A DNA stretch of 64,000 nt from Phytopythium helicoides. Taxonomy: Eukaryota; Oomycota; Peronosporomycetes; Pythiales; Pythiaceae. The position numbers were made by a program, and so were the translations under genes. Below are positions 9,917-19,825 of this stretch, piece after piece. The notes under the pieces are model-generated. The model searched no databases and was not told where the DNA came from. It saw only the letters and a list, made by a program, of their open reading frames with translations. The number at the start of each line of letters is the position of its first letter. The stretch's first letter is position 1. The stretch covers positions 1,487,575 through 1,551,574 of the forward strand of contig JANFNE010000007.1 in the NCBI GenBank assembly GCA_024867545.1, written 5' to 3'.

Positions 9917-10966
9917 ATGTCGCAAGCATCTACCAACCCTTACCTGCATCACCTCGAGCGGTCCGTCATTTTGCCCCTCGTCTTGTTACTCAACTTTGGC
10001 ATTTTTCAGTATCTCGTGCTGCTGTACCACAACAAAGCACGACAACCGTACGTGTGCCTTCTGCTCATCGTATCAGCGTTGAGTGTTGCTTTGCTTGTAC
10101 CATTCGCAACACAATCTCAAGAGACGTTGGGGACAATGAATGATGCTTCCGAATCCTGCCTTGCTCTGATGTTGCTCGTGCAGACAGCGTTTGCGCTCAA
10201 ACACGCAGAATCAACCAACCTTTTTGATCAAGCTTCCAGTTCCACTAAAGTGGTAAGCGGCAACGTCAAAGCTTGGTGTCGCTACAAATTGGATACATCG
10301 CATAGTCAACGCAGGAGAGCCTGTCTGGGGGTACTAAAAAGTATGCACGTAGTTGCTGATCTCCTGATCCTCCTTGATTGTGGCTTTGTCGTATTTGAAA
10401 TGGTTGCGATCTTTCGGCCGAGCATTTTAGATGACTTTGGAGGCGCCGACGATTTCAGCAACGGGTTAGAGATCACAACTCTCGCATTCACGCTGTTCTA
10501 TCGATTCTTGGCGCTAGCGTTGAACAAGGGGAGCTTTCGCGTAATGTTGAACGAGGATGGACTCGAACTAGTGGCCCACGTTGGGTTCGCTCTCCACGAG
10601 TATCCGTTCCTCATCGCTGAGAACACCAGTGGTGTCAGCTGGGAGATGCTTCAGATGATATTTATGCGGATCGCACTGGTTCCTTGCGTCTGGATGACAA
10701 TTGGTGAGCACCATTATCGCCGACCAACTCACAAACAGCTCACACGATTGTCAAGAGCTGAACTACAGGAGTTAATCCACCGAGCTTCCACTGTTGTTGA
10801 GGTGAAGTCACAAAGCCGTTCGAACTCATTAACGAATAGGAAACCTACTCCAACTCATGTCAACGAGGATACCAACGACCGACTCCATCAATATGATGAA
10901 GCAAGAAAAGAAAGCTTTGCGGCACACTTAGGACGGGATACAACCACAGAGCAATCCAACACGTGA
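9917..10966 (+). CDS. Polytopic membrane protein, cluster member 2
   Basis: This 349-residue protein belongs to the same family and is exactly as long as the next gene, its closest relative in the window. The ATG at 9917 is chosen because it gives equal length and aligns with the neighbour. About seven hydrophobic segments are seen, starting at VILPLVLLLNFGIFQYLVLL. Landmarks are MNDASESC before TM3, a long Ser-rich and basic loop between TM3 and TM4, ADLLILLDCG at TM4, LFYRF at TM5, LHEYPFLIAE at TM6 and VWMTIGEHHYRRPT after TM7. The polar C-terminal tail contains LSRAELQELIHRAS, which is also conserved in member 3. Function is unknown. Confidence 0.82.
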   Translation: MSQASTNPYLHHLERSVILPLVLLLNFGIFQYLVLLYHNKARQPYVCLLLIVSALSVALLVPFATQSQETLGTMNDASESCLALMLLVQTAFALKHAESTNLFDQASSSTKVVSGNVKAWCRYKLDTSHSQRRRACLGVLKSMHVVADLLILLDCGFVVFEMVAIFRPSILDDFGGADDFSNGLEITTLAFTLFYRFLALALNKGSFRVMLNEDGLELVAHVGFALHEYPFLIAENTSGVSWEMLQMIFMRIALVPCVWMTIGEHHYRRPTHKQLTRLSRAELQELIHRASTVVEVKSQSRSNSLTNRKPTPTHVNEDTNDRLHQYDEARKESFAAHLGRDTTTEQSNT

Positions 10967-11183
10967 TGTTGCATCATCATAACCGCATCTGTACCCATCC
11001 ATGGTTTGTTCACTGCTGGTGATTGAAATGCACGAAATCTTTTACCATCGAAGTTTTCTTATCGGTGGTTTATTTTGAGGCAACTCCAGCCATACATAGC
11101 CTGCTCGCAACCAAACAATTAGCTGGTATGAGGACCCTACACGGCAACAGAACAAGAGCAAGAGAAGCAGAAAGGTTGATCCC

Positions 11184-12233
11184 ATGCACAGGCCTCCTGT
11201 TCATCCCCACCTCCAGCGGGTCGAGCTCTCGGTCATTCTACCCCTTGTTTTACTGCTCAACTTTGGTATATTCCAGTATCTTGTGCTGCTATTTCACAAG
11301 AAAGCGCGCCGTCAACCATACGCATGCCTCCTGCTTCTTTTGTCAGCGCTTAGCGTTGTCTCGCTCGCTCCTTTTGCAACACAGCCTGCGGACACATTGG
11401 CAGCGATGAATGATGTGTCGGAATCGTGTCTTGCGCTCGTATTGCTCATCCAAACTTCGTTCGCACTAAAGAAATGTAAAGTGAACGGTTCCCCACAAGC
11501 TTCCAGCTCATCAAAAGTGTCTAGCACCGAAGGTAGAGGGTGTTGCCGCAATAGCTGGCTTTCTCCTCATAGTCGACAAAGACGGGTATGTCTAGCAGCT
11601 CTCAAGATTATGCATGGGGCAGCCGACTTTTTGATCGTGCTTGACTGTGCTGTGGTACTGCTTGAAGTTATTGGTCTTTTTCAGCCAGATATATTGACTC
11701 GCTTTGGTGGCGCTGATGACCTCAGCAACGGGTTAGAGGTCACAACCCTGGCGTACACACTGATCTATCGCTTCACAGCACTTACACTGAGTAAAGGAGG
11801 CTTTCGCCCAATGCTGAAAGACGACGGACTTGAATTACTGGCTCACATTGGCTTTGCGACTCACGAATATCCGTTTCTCATCGCCGAGCGCTTCACTGGT
11901 CTCAACTGGGATTTGCTGCAAATTGTGTGCATGAGACTAACGTTACTCCCTTGCGTCTGGATGACGATTGGTGATCACCACTACCGACGCCCGACCCGCA
12001 AACAGCTCCACCGCCTTTCGACAGCTTCTCTGAAAGAGTTAATTCACCGTGCTTCTGTCATTGCGCAAAACAAACCGCAGAGTCGTACGAGCACATTCAC
12101 AAACCTAAATCCCACTGCGTTTCGACACGATGTGTGCAATAACGAAGCACAAAGTCGCACTATACAAAATAACATCCAAGACAGAGAAGAAGAGCTGAAT
12201 GCTACCACCGTAGGAGAAATTGTGAACGAATAA
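11184..12233 (+). CDS. Polytopic membrane protein, cluster member 3
   Basis: This 349-residue tandem paralogue of member 2 lies 217 bp downstream. It has the same layout: TM1 LPLVLLLNFGIFQYLVLLF; basic loop HKKARRQ; MNDVSESCLALVLLIQT around TM3; an expanded TM3-TM4 loop with Cys and Ser; ADFLIVLDCAVVLLEV; LIYRF; THEYPFLIAE; and VWMTIGDHHYRRPT. The tail carries LSTASLKELIHRAS. By eye the membrane segments are much more similar between members 2 and 3 than the loop and the last 60 residues. Role unknown. The gene ends 56 bp before the convergent RSPH3 stop. Confidence 0.82.
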   Translation: MHRPPVHPHLQRVELSVILPLVLLLNFGIFQYLVLLFHKKARRQPYACLLLLLSALSVVSLAPFATQPADTLAAMNDVSESCLALVLLIQTSFALKKCKVNGSPQASSSSKVSSTEGRGCCRNSWLSPHSRQRRVCLAALKIMHGAADFLIVLDCAVVLLEVIGLFQPDILTRFGGADDLSNGLEVTTLAYTLIYRFTALTLSKGGFRPMLKDDGLELLAHIGFATHEYPFLIAERFTGLNWDLLQIVCMRLTLLPCVWMTIGDHHYRRPTRKQLHRLSTASLKELIHRASVIAQNKPQSRTSTFTNLNPTAFRHDVCNNEAQSRTIQNNIQDREEELNATTVGEIVNE

Positions 12234-12289
12234 CGAATGTATTCCTAGCTGTTGACCGAGAAACATGAAATCGTAAGATGGTGCGCTTG

Positions 12290-13383
12290 TCAACCGACTG
12301 GTGCCTGCTGGCGGCTGAGTGACTCGAGTAGAAGCCGATCAACGAGTTGACGCGCGACAGATCTCTCGTTTGCTTTGACTGCAGCTTCCTCGAGAATAGC
12401 GGGCAGGAACTGCTCTCGGACATCCTTAGTGACTGGGTCGAAGAAATGGCCGGTCTCGACCAAAGATTCGAACACTTGGGAATGCAGACTTGACAAGTAC
12501 TGCTTGGCGTATGCGCGAGCCGCCACTTTCTCCTCGAGCTCCGCCTGCGCGGCAGCACGAGCTCGCTCCTCGTCAATGCGCCGCTGCTTCTCTGCGTATT
12601 TGCGCTTGGCTTCTGCTTCGAGCCGCTGAACCTCTGCGAGCTCGGCGTTGCGGGCCTGCTCGAAGAGTTCCTGGCGTTGTCGTATCTCGCGGAGCTCGTT
12701 TTCTTCAAGCACCTCGAGCATTCCGATCTCGAGCGTCTTGCCTACGAGCACTTCGAGAATGGGTTCGACCTCGAGGTCAAAGTCGAACAGGTCGCCGTCC
12801 TCGATCTGCGTGCCGGCATCCACGCCCGAACTCGACGGAATAAAAGCCACCGGGGGATGCAGATCTAGCAGCGCGTCTGTCTGCGTGCCCGTGTCGGTCT
12901 CAGGGTTTCTATCCGTCAGTTCTTCGAGATACATATCGGTCTGGATGTCCATGTGGGCACGTCCGCCAATCGGCGGCGGCGTGACCGGCCGCTGCTGCTG
13001 CTGTTGTTGGCGCTGCGAATCGTTCGCACGCGGACGAGTAGGCTTCCTCGCCTCTGATGCGTTGGTCTCTGGTGTCTCCTGCAAATGTGAAATGGCGAAA
13101 TGTCACGCAACAGCTCGTTTAGATGGCGTTGAAGCGGGTTTTGAGTCAATGCTGCAGACCTCTCGAGTGACGTAGGCGCTCCCGCGGTGCACTCGCTTGT
13201 CGAACATGATGTTCTGGGACCGATCCACCCTGAAGAATCTCGTGTCAGCTTCCATCCAAAGTGCCAACGAAGCAGAGTCCGTCATTGACACATTTTTTCG
13301 TACCCATTGTCTCGCTGGGGCTTGACTCGCTTGGTGGCGACGGACCGCGGGGCCGCCGCGAACTCGTAGCCTCCAGACTGCAT
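12290..13383 (-). CDS. RSPH3: RSPH3, radial spoke head protein 3 homologue
   Basis: This is a structural component of axonemal radial spokes, where RSP3 family proteins anchor the spoke stalk and bind protein kinase A through an amphipathic helix. The model has three exons (13383-13304, 13229-13160, 13078-12290), giving 939 nt and 312 residues. Signatures are NIMFDKRVHRGSAY near residue 35, MDIQTDMYLEELTDR, the TQTD repeats, the stretch GDLFDFDLEVEPILEVLVGK with the following EVLEENELREIRQRQELFEQ helix, and a long Glu/Arg/Ala coiled coil. A Gln run lies at about residue 75. It is somewhat short against animal RSPH3, lacking a long tail. The second donor (GTCTGC) is weak, but the frame and conserved residues support it. 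Expression in flagellated zoospores or during sporulation is expected from function. Confidence 0.93.
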
Positions 13384-14832
13384 GACCGCAGGGTCCACTA
13401 GCTGCTTCTTGCTTCTCTTCGCCTCCGCTTTCGAGAGCCCGAGCAGCAGCAAAACGCAGCAGCAGAGCAGCTTTGAGCTGGTTGGTTTCGCTGTCGACGG
13501 CTTTTCGCGTCCTGGTCAGTGAACCGCCACATCAATATTGAATTGCGTAGTACATCGAAAATACATTAATTCATTCCGGAAGGCATACAGATTCCAAATG
13601 AAAAAGGTTATCCGGATATTTGACTGGTTATCCGGATACCTGTTTTTGACTGGTTCGGAACGGACGCGCTCGCTTCGATTCGATCCGAAGGTGCTGCTGC
13701 GAAATCCCCGAGCGGATGGGCTGCTCCTGTGTTGTGTCTCGGATCTGACTTATGATGGCTACACTGAACACAAGGGAGCGTGCACGTGCCGGTGCAGCGC
13801 TCGCTTTTGGCTGGAGGTGCTCTCTATGCTCGGTAAAGCTTCTCTTGACGGTGTGTTTGATGCCCCATGGGAGCTCTCCCCATCCTTCGAGTGCGGAGCT
13901 GGCCAGAGACGTCACGAGCGTTGTTGACGGCAACCAGCAACCAGCAAGCGAGCACGTTTTCGCGATCTGCCGCGAGTGCAAAGCAAAAGGCACCGAGCGA
14001 GACGCTTGGTGCCTGCCTGCCAATGTACTCTTCGACTTCAAGGTTGAGAGTGGCATTGCTTGCGGACCCCGCCGTTCCGCTTCCTGATAAGGAGAGTGCG
14101 CATACTATGCTCTACGCACGGGCTATGTGTTGCTAGAGGTCGTTTGGACCCACTTGAAGAGAGTCGGATCTCCATGTATCATGAATATCACATCCGAGAG
14201 GGTCCTGGATTCATGGCTCCCACTTCTTCCCACCCAGTGGAGACCCCCCGACTCGCTCGGCATCCAATGGCGCCAACCCCACTCCGCTCACACAACAACA
14301 ACAGCCGATCGCACACGTGTCTGGTCTGAATCCACGAAAAAGCGCGCGTGGATTCCGCCGCCCGCCTTGTGGCCACTTCCAGGTGCGTGGCTAGTCGGCC
14401 TCTCCTGGTCAGCGCTGAAGTAACGCCAATCCCGTAGACATCCTGTGCTTTGGCCCGGCTCTGCGTCCTGGATATCCAACCATTCGCGCATAGCCGGTGC
14501 GCGCGAAGAACAGTCCGCCGCCTTTTTCCTCCTCTACCTCAGTACCCTTCCCTCTTTTGTCCATACAAAAGTCCACTGATATAAAACATAAATCACGAGA
14601 GAGTGGCACGCCGCGCTTCTTCTTATCTAAAGTAGTTGTAAGAATGTGAAGTAGCGCCAAGCCCCTTTGCCTTTCCTGGCCCGCCATGGCGCGCCGCCAT
14701 CTCCCCTTCCGCCTCCCTCACCCCCCGTCGACCCCCTGCAGGGCTCGGCAGATCGCAGCGTTCCGCCCCCGCGCAGCTGCGTCCGCGCGTGGTACACGTA
14801 CAGGTAGAGCGGCCGCCCGCGTACGTAGGCGG
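13384..14832. other. Intergenic, RSPH3 to bHLH-PAS gene
   Basis: These 1449 bp separate two divergent genes. No ORF here has protein-like composition or a recognisable domain. It should hold both promoters and probably the leader of the bHLH-PAS gene. A small tandem duplication lies at 13606-13655. Confidence 0.4.
13606..13655 (+). repeat. Short interleaved direct repeat
   Basis: GGTTATCCGGATA occurs at 13606-13618 and 13626-13638, and TTTGACTGGTT occurs at 13619-13629 and 13645-13655. The core TATCCGGATA is palindromic. It lies in the upstream region of RSPH3 and could be a paired protein-binding site or simple slippage. Confidence 0.6.
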
Positions 14833-16173
14833 ATGGACATGACGGCGGCGCAGCCGGCCGCGCTGTCGACGCCAAGCAGCAGCAGCGGAAGCAGTGGCAG
14901 CGGCAGTGGCGGAGTTGGAAATGGCGGCGGAGTGGCGAGCAGCGGCGCGCTGGAGATCACGTACAGCACGATCTCGCCCAAGGAGGAGCAGCCGCCGCAG
15001 GCGCAGGCGCCGAGCGCGTTCCCCATGCACATCAAGCTGAGCTTGATCGACCAGAACCCGCGCCCGAGCAACTTGCTGTCGTCGAATGGGTGCGTGTGTG
15101 TGTGTGTATGGAGGGGAAGGAGGGGGCTGATGGGGGGAGTGAGTGGTGTGTGATGCAGGGAGTCGTCGTCGTGCGAGAGCCCGTACCCCATGACGCCCAT
15201 GACCCCCGGAGGGTCCTCGAGCTCCGGAGGAGACCTGAGCAAGAAGCAGAGACACAACCTGCGCGAGCAGCGACGCATCCTGCGCATCAGCAACCAGTTT
15301 GACATTCTCAGGCAGAAGCTGGAGGCAGCGGGGTACTCGTCGTCCAAGAAGGACAAGTACTCGGTGCTACAGGCCACGCTCGACTACATCGGCCAGCTCG
15401 AGCGCAACCAGATGCCAGGGACGAGCGCCATGGGTCCGCACGGCGTCCCCACGTCCGTCGGGACACCCATGCCCATGCAGAGGCGCCCGCCGCACCACCA
15501 CATGCCCACACCCAACGGCAGCTCCCGCCTCTCCATCTCGGCGCCGTCGCCCACTGCCGCGGGGATGATGGACCCCTCGGGAGGCGACGCCGGCAACAAC
15601 AGCAAGCACGCCTTCCTCATTGACAGCATGCCGTCGCCCGTGCCGGCGCTGTCCATGCCCGGCGGGCTCCAGTCGTTCCCGATCGACCTGGACGGAGGCG
15701 CTGGCATGTTTGGCAACGCTGCCGCCGCGCCGGCCTGCCCGGCTATCGAGGGATCCACGGCGTCCTACCGAGACGTGTTCGCCAACAGTAGCATGCCGAG
15801 CCTGCTGGCCAAGCTGGACGGCACAATAGTCGAAGCCAACTCGCTGTTCCTCGAGCTGTGCTGCAAGAACATCGACGAGCTGCGCCTCCACAGTCTATAC
15901 ACCATGTGCACTGCCGTCGACGCCCCCAAGATGTACAACCTGGTCAACCGCATCCTCGCGTGCGAAGTCGCGTCTGCCCAGAGCAAGATGATGTGGCACT
16001 TTGCCACCACTGGCGACCGAAAGGTTTGTTTCGACGTCACTTTGATATCTAAGCTCGATTTGTCTCTGACAAGTTGTTTCGCCCATTTGTAGGTGTTCGT
16101 GTCCGTGTCGATGATCCACGACGCCATGCACCGTCCGGCAAACCTGCACTGCAGCCTCCTGCCGCTGTCGTAG
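14833..16173 (+). CDS. bHLH-PAS transcriptional regulator
   Basis: The inferred exons are 14833-15089, 15159-16023 and 16093-16173 (1203 nt, 400 residues), with introns of 69 bp. The first intron begins with a GTGT-rich tract. The N-terminus is Ser/Gly-rich low complexity. A basic helix-loop-helix lies at about residues 115-170: KKQRHNLREQRR basic region, ISNQFDILRQKLE helix 1, a loop with SSSKKDKYS, and VLQATLDYIGQLE helix 2. A Pro/Ser/Gly linker follows, then one PAS-like domain (about 285-375) with SLLAKLDGTIVEANSLFLEL and a helical segment, ending at LHCSLLPLS. The start at 14833 is preferred over an in-frame ATG at 14686 because the upstream extension is Arg/Pro-rich and unlike coding sequence. 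Nuclear DNA binding as a dimer is expected. bHLH-PAS proteins were long thought animal-specific but occur in diatoms, so a stramenopile lineage is plausible. Confidence 0.85.
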
Positions 16174-17593
16174 ATCAAGCGTGGGAGCTCCTGCTGCGAA
16201 CCGGCAGTTTGCTGGAGTGAGCCCGCGTCAAGCTGTCCATCTATGAGCCTCGTCCGTGGTTTCCCTGTGCAGCTGAAGCGCCGATGCAGCGGGGACTGCC
16301 GCCCAATTCTGTAGCCTGCGGCCGTGCCGCGTCTAGCCTGTTTCTCATTCCCTTTTTGACTCTTTTTGCGTCGAGCGCTCGGGGCGGGCGATGCATTTCA
16401 TGCGTGTCTGTACCATACTCCCGTCAACCTGATAGTGCAGCGACTGGAGCCGAGACAAGCAAATTCGAGCTATTTAACTGTGCTGTGTTTCTTCGGTTCT
16501 CTTACTGCTTGGTCTCTTTGCCATCGCCGTCTACAGCGGTCGCGAAGCGCGAAGTGGTCGCGCGCCAGACGCCAGCGATCGCAAACGCTCCGCAGCACGC
16601 GAGCAGCCAGCGGCGCTGGCCCACATCATGCTTCGGCAGCTTGCCTCTCTGTTGGTCACCGACAAGGAATTCCATTAGCATGCAGAGGGAAACACTCCAT
16701 GAAAACGCGTTGCTTCGACGACAAGCGCACCTCATGGAAAAAGTAGGCCGATACACCGAGCAGCGTGGCGGAGCCCGTGACGCGGCACCTGGTTGATTCC
16801 CAAGCAAAACGCGTCAGTAGAAAGAGATGAAGCCAATTCCTTCTCGTTGTAGCGTCACGTACGCGAGGCAGTCCTGGTACTCGCGCTCCGTATCGGCGGT
16901 GGCGGCTCCTTCAGCCATGGCGCACGCTCTGGATCTCCACGCTGTGCTGAGACTTTGGACGGTCACCAACAATGAGCTGCATGTCAACACCACGCGCGAC
17001 TCGACCTCGCTCATCATTTAGCGTTTCGTACATTAGAACAGGGTAGATGGAAGATGCGTGGAGACGCTATGTGAGGGATCACGTTGAAGTGATCTGAGAT
17101 GCATTGAACTGCACAGTCTCGCCAGGTCCGCAAACAAAGTTGTCAAGCCAAGCTAAACTTTGGATTGGATCGTCAACGACCTATTTCCGGCTCAAACCAC
17201 GTTCGTTCGTCTGCATCCTCCTCGCTGGGTGCGAGTGGAACGAAACAGGAACCACCTAAAAGAAAAAGTCGATAGTATGCGATCTCGTAGCCGAGATGCT
17301 CGACGCCGTGCGGCAAGTGCTGCTACTGCTTACAACTCAGCAAAGCCATGCTGGACTGGTACAGATTTTGCCGATGACGCGAGATCGAGCTTCATACAAT
17401 CCATCGGCGTCATCTGACGTAATTCTTGCGCATCCGTTGCTCTTGCTTCATTCTCACCAAAATAGACGTCAAGCGAGAGCGACCTATTTCCACCCCATGC
17501 CCGGCACAATCCCAGTCGTTCGTGTGCAGTACCACCGCTCACCGCACCACGCCACAATTCCAGTAAAACGAAACGCGAAACACTGAAGAACGC
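16174..17593. other. Intergenic, bHLH-PAS to membrane-protein gene 4
   Basis: This 1420-bp stretch has several short ORFs on both strands (for example 16284-16796) but none with a recognisable domain or convincing composition. The beginning presumably holds the bHLH-PAS 3' UTR. Confidence 0.4.
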
Positions 17594-18616
17594 ATGGCTG
17601 AACGACTCGACTTTGTAGGACGGGTGGTACTGCTGCCACTCACACTGCTGCTTAACTTCTCGCTCTTCCAATATCTAACGGGGCTGTACTTCCGCCGACG
17701 ATACGAGGCGAGACCGGCGCTGTTACTTCTCTGTGCGTTTGCAAGCTTCGTGGTGCTCATTCCTTTCGCTGATCCAGACGATGAGCTTCTGCACCGACTC
17801 GGAGACTTGTCCGAACTCGCATCGGTCCTCACGTTTCTCGTACAGATCACAATCATTGGCCGCGACGTCAACAAAAAGTTCCGCATGCGATCGATCAAGA
17901 TTGCTACTTACTTCGCGGAGCTGCTTTCATTGTCTGGCGTCGGCCTCATTTTTGCCAGCATTGCCGACATTGCTGAACACGATCCCCAGACAGCCAGCAC
18001 AGACCTCAACGACCTCACTGATGTCTTCACCAACATTGCGCTTGTCTTCATTGTCACCTTCCGTTTCTACTACCTCAGTATGTCAAAAGGCTACGCGTAC
18101 ATCATCAAGGAGCGCAAGCTGGAGGTGTTACTTTACTCACTCTTCATGACCCACGAGTGTCCATTCCTCGCGCTTCGTAGCGCGTACCCAAATCTACCCT
18201 GGGATGCACCCCAAGCACTGTACAGTCGTTTCACAATTACTTTGTGTATCGGCTTAACTCTACGTGACAGATTGAGAAGCGCAAGAAGCCGAGGTGCGAC
18301 TGCGAGGACTGGTGGTTCTGCACATGCTGTTGTATCAGCTCGCTCTGGAACCAGCCTTCGGAGTACTCGGGCCAGCAGCAACGCTGGAGTGGGAATGGCC
18401 GAAGCCATTAGCTTGGCTCGGCGAAAATCAAGTGCCATAGCAGCAAACGGCATTCTTGCAGCGGAGAGACTAAGGCACGCCACATCCAACGTATCTACAG
18501 TCATGACACTTCGAAAGTCGTCAGTGCTGCCTTTTTCACCTTCCTCGAAGGTGAAGCCGCTCTCGAAGGTCATGGTCACGCCCATTCTACCCAGTGTACC
18601 AGCAAAGCAAAGGTAG
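17594..18616 (+). CDS. Polytopic membrane protein, cluster member 4
   Basis: This is a 340-residue member of the local family. TM1 is LLPLTLLLNFSLFQYLTGLY followed by the basic FRRRY. DPDDELLHRLGDLSE replaces the usual NDxSE, and LTFLVQITIIGRDVNKKF follows. TM4 lies around FAELLSLSGVGLIFASI, TM5 is FIVTFRFYYLSMSKG, TM6 has FMTHECPFLAL (Cys in place of Tyr of HEYPFL), and TM7 is near FTITLCIGLTLRDRL. The tail of about 100 residues is Ser/Arg/Ala-rich and basic. It lacks the long TM3-TM4 loop of members 1-3 and groups with members 5-7, which share FRxYY after TM5. Function unknown. Confidence 0.82.
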   Translation: MAERLDFVGRVVLLPLTLLLNFSLFQYLTGLYFRRRYEARPALLLLCAFASFVVLIPFADPDDELLHRLGDLSELASVLTFLVQITIIGRDVNKKFRMRSIKIATYFAELLSLSGVGLIFASIADIAEHDPQTASTDLNDLTDVFTNIALVFIVTFRFYYLSMSKGYAYIIKERKLEVLLYSLFMTHECPFLALRSAYPNLPWDAPQALYSRFTITLCIGLTLRDRLRSARSRGATARTGGSAHAVVSARSGTSLRSTRASSNAGVGMAEAISLARRKSSAIAANGILAAERLRHATSNVSTVMTLRKSSVLPFSPSSKVKPLSKVMVTPILPSVPAKQR

Positions 18617-18875
18617 CCTAGAGAGTTGAAATCTAAAAAAAAAAAGGAGCATGTAGTCAATCTGCGCACGAAAATTATATTCCTGGATGCGGACCGCCTC
18701 AGTTGTGTCAAATGCGAAGCTGCCATCGGTCAACTCAGAACGTTCGGATGCCATGCCTCAACGATCGATCATTCGGATCTCGCCAGACGTTTCACGAGTC
18801 TAAATATGCGCCCGTCACACTGATGGAGGTCTGTTCTTTTGTCATCCCGCCACTTCCAGACTCGCCAAGTCGACG

Positions 18876-19754
18876 ATGGCGATAACACAGAAATCCATCG
18901 ACTTCTATGGCCGTACGATTTGCATGCCGATAGCGCTGCTTATCAACTTTTCAATGTTCCAGTATCTGGCGACTACTTACTACAAGCGCCGCTATGATCG
19001 ACATGTGATGTTGCTATTGGTGTGCAGCGTAGCGGCGTTTGTATGCCTCATCCCGATATCGCATCCGAATGACAAAGTTGTGGACGACCTGAACGACATC
19101 TCGGAGATTCTATCAACCATGACTTTCCTCATCCAGATCACTATGATTGGGCGTGAGATGAACCGCAAGCTCAAGATCCGCTCTTTGGCTTGGTCTGCCC
19201 ATTTTGCCGAACTGCTAACATTTCTCGGCATTGTACTCTCTGTCAAACTTCTCATTGAGTTGGCGGACCCAACAATCAACTTTTATCACCTGGATAAAGC
19301 TGATGATATTATGGAAGACGTCTCACTCGCATTCACGCTATTCTTCCGTGTGTACTATGTTGCCCAAATGCGTGGACTGCGAGCAACACTGAGAACCAAG
19401 TGGCGCGAAATTGCACTCTACCTCCTTTTTGTCACCCACGAATATCCGTTCCTGATTCTCCAGAGCGTCACTGGCTTAGATTGGCAAGATGTTGAGGCTC
19501 TATGGAACCGAGTTACGATGGCGGCATGCTTGCTCTACACTATTCGACAAAAGATGATTAGGAGCTCCAGCAGCAAGCGCGCTACTTCCAAATTTGTTGC
19601 GACAAGTGCTGAGAGCGGCTATAATGGCGTGCTACCGCCCTCTGGACCTCCGTCGCTACGAGTCTGGTCGATGAAACTCACAAAGACTCGAATTGCAATT
19701 GTGAAGCCGGTGAAAGTGTCGACAGCGAAGTCGTCGCCGAGCTTAATCAAGTAA
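18876..19754 (+). CDS. Polytopic membrane protein, cluster member 5
   Basis: This 292-residue protein in tandem with member 4 has the compact layout of the family. The start MAITQKSIDFYGR aligns with the starts chosen for members 6 and 7 (QEQLDWYGR), which supports the ATG at 18876. Landmarks are MPIALLINFSMFQYLATTYYKRRY, DLNDISEILSTMTFLIQITMIG, MNRKLKIRSL, HFAELLTFLGIVLSVKLL, LFFRVYYVAQMRG, FVTHEYPFLIL and TMAACLLYTIRQKM. Seven hydrophobic segments are seen, with a basic tail of about 60 residues. Its 3' end is convergent with member 6, 71 bp away. Role unknown. Confidence 0.84.
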   Translation: MAITQKSIDFYGRTICMPIALLINFSMFQYLATTYYKRRYDRHVMLLLVCSVAAFVCLIPISHPNDKVVDDLNDISEILSTMTFLIQITMIGREMNRKLKIRSLAWSAHFAELLTFLGIVLSVKLLIELADPTINFYHLDKADDIMEDVSLAFTLFFRVYYVAQMRGLRATLRTKWREIALYLLFVTHEYPFLILQSVTGLDWQDVEALWNRVTMAACLLYTIRQKMIRSSSSKRATSKFVATSAESGYNGVLPPSGPPSLRVWSMKLTKTRIAIVKPVKVSTAKSSPSLIK

Positions 19755-19825
19755 TAAGCTCCATTTTTGAAATGAAAATCGATTTGATGCACAGAATAAA
19801 GTTGATCACTACCGACGAACTTTAC

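Noticed and set aside
15092..15110. GT dinucleotide run as a regulatory element
   Set aside because: It lies at the start of intron 1 of the bHLH-PAS gene and is a simple repeat; no function can be supported.
14626..15377. Long minus-strand ORFs opposite the bHLH-PAS gene
   Set aside because: High GC creates open antisense frames; composition is low-complexity Arg/Ala/Ser/Leu and the sense strand encodes a recognised domain.
16284..16796. 170-codon ORF downstream of the bHLH-PAS gene
   Set aside because: The hydrophobic start is short, the rest has no protein-like pattern, and competing frames are equally open.
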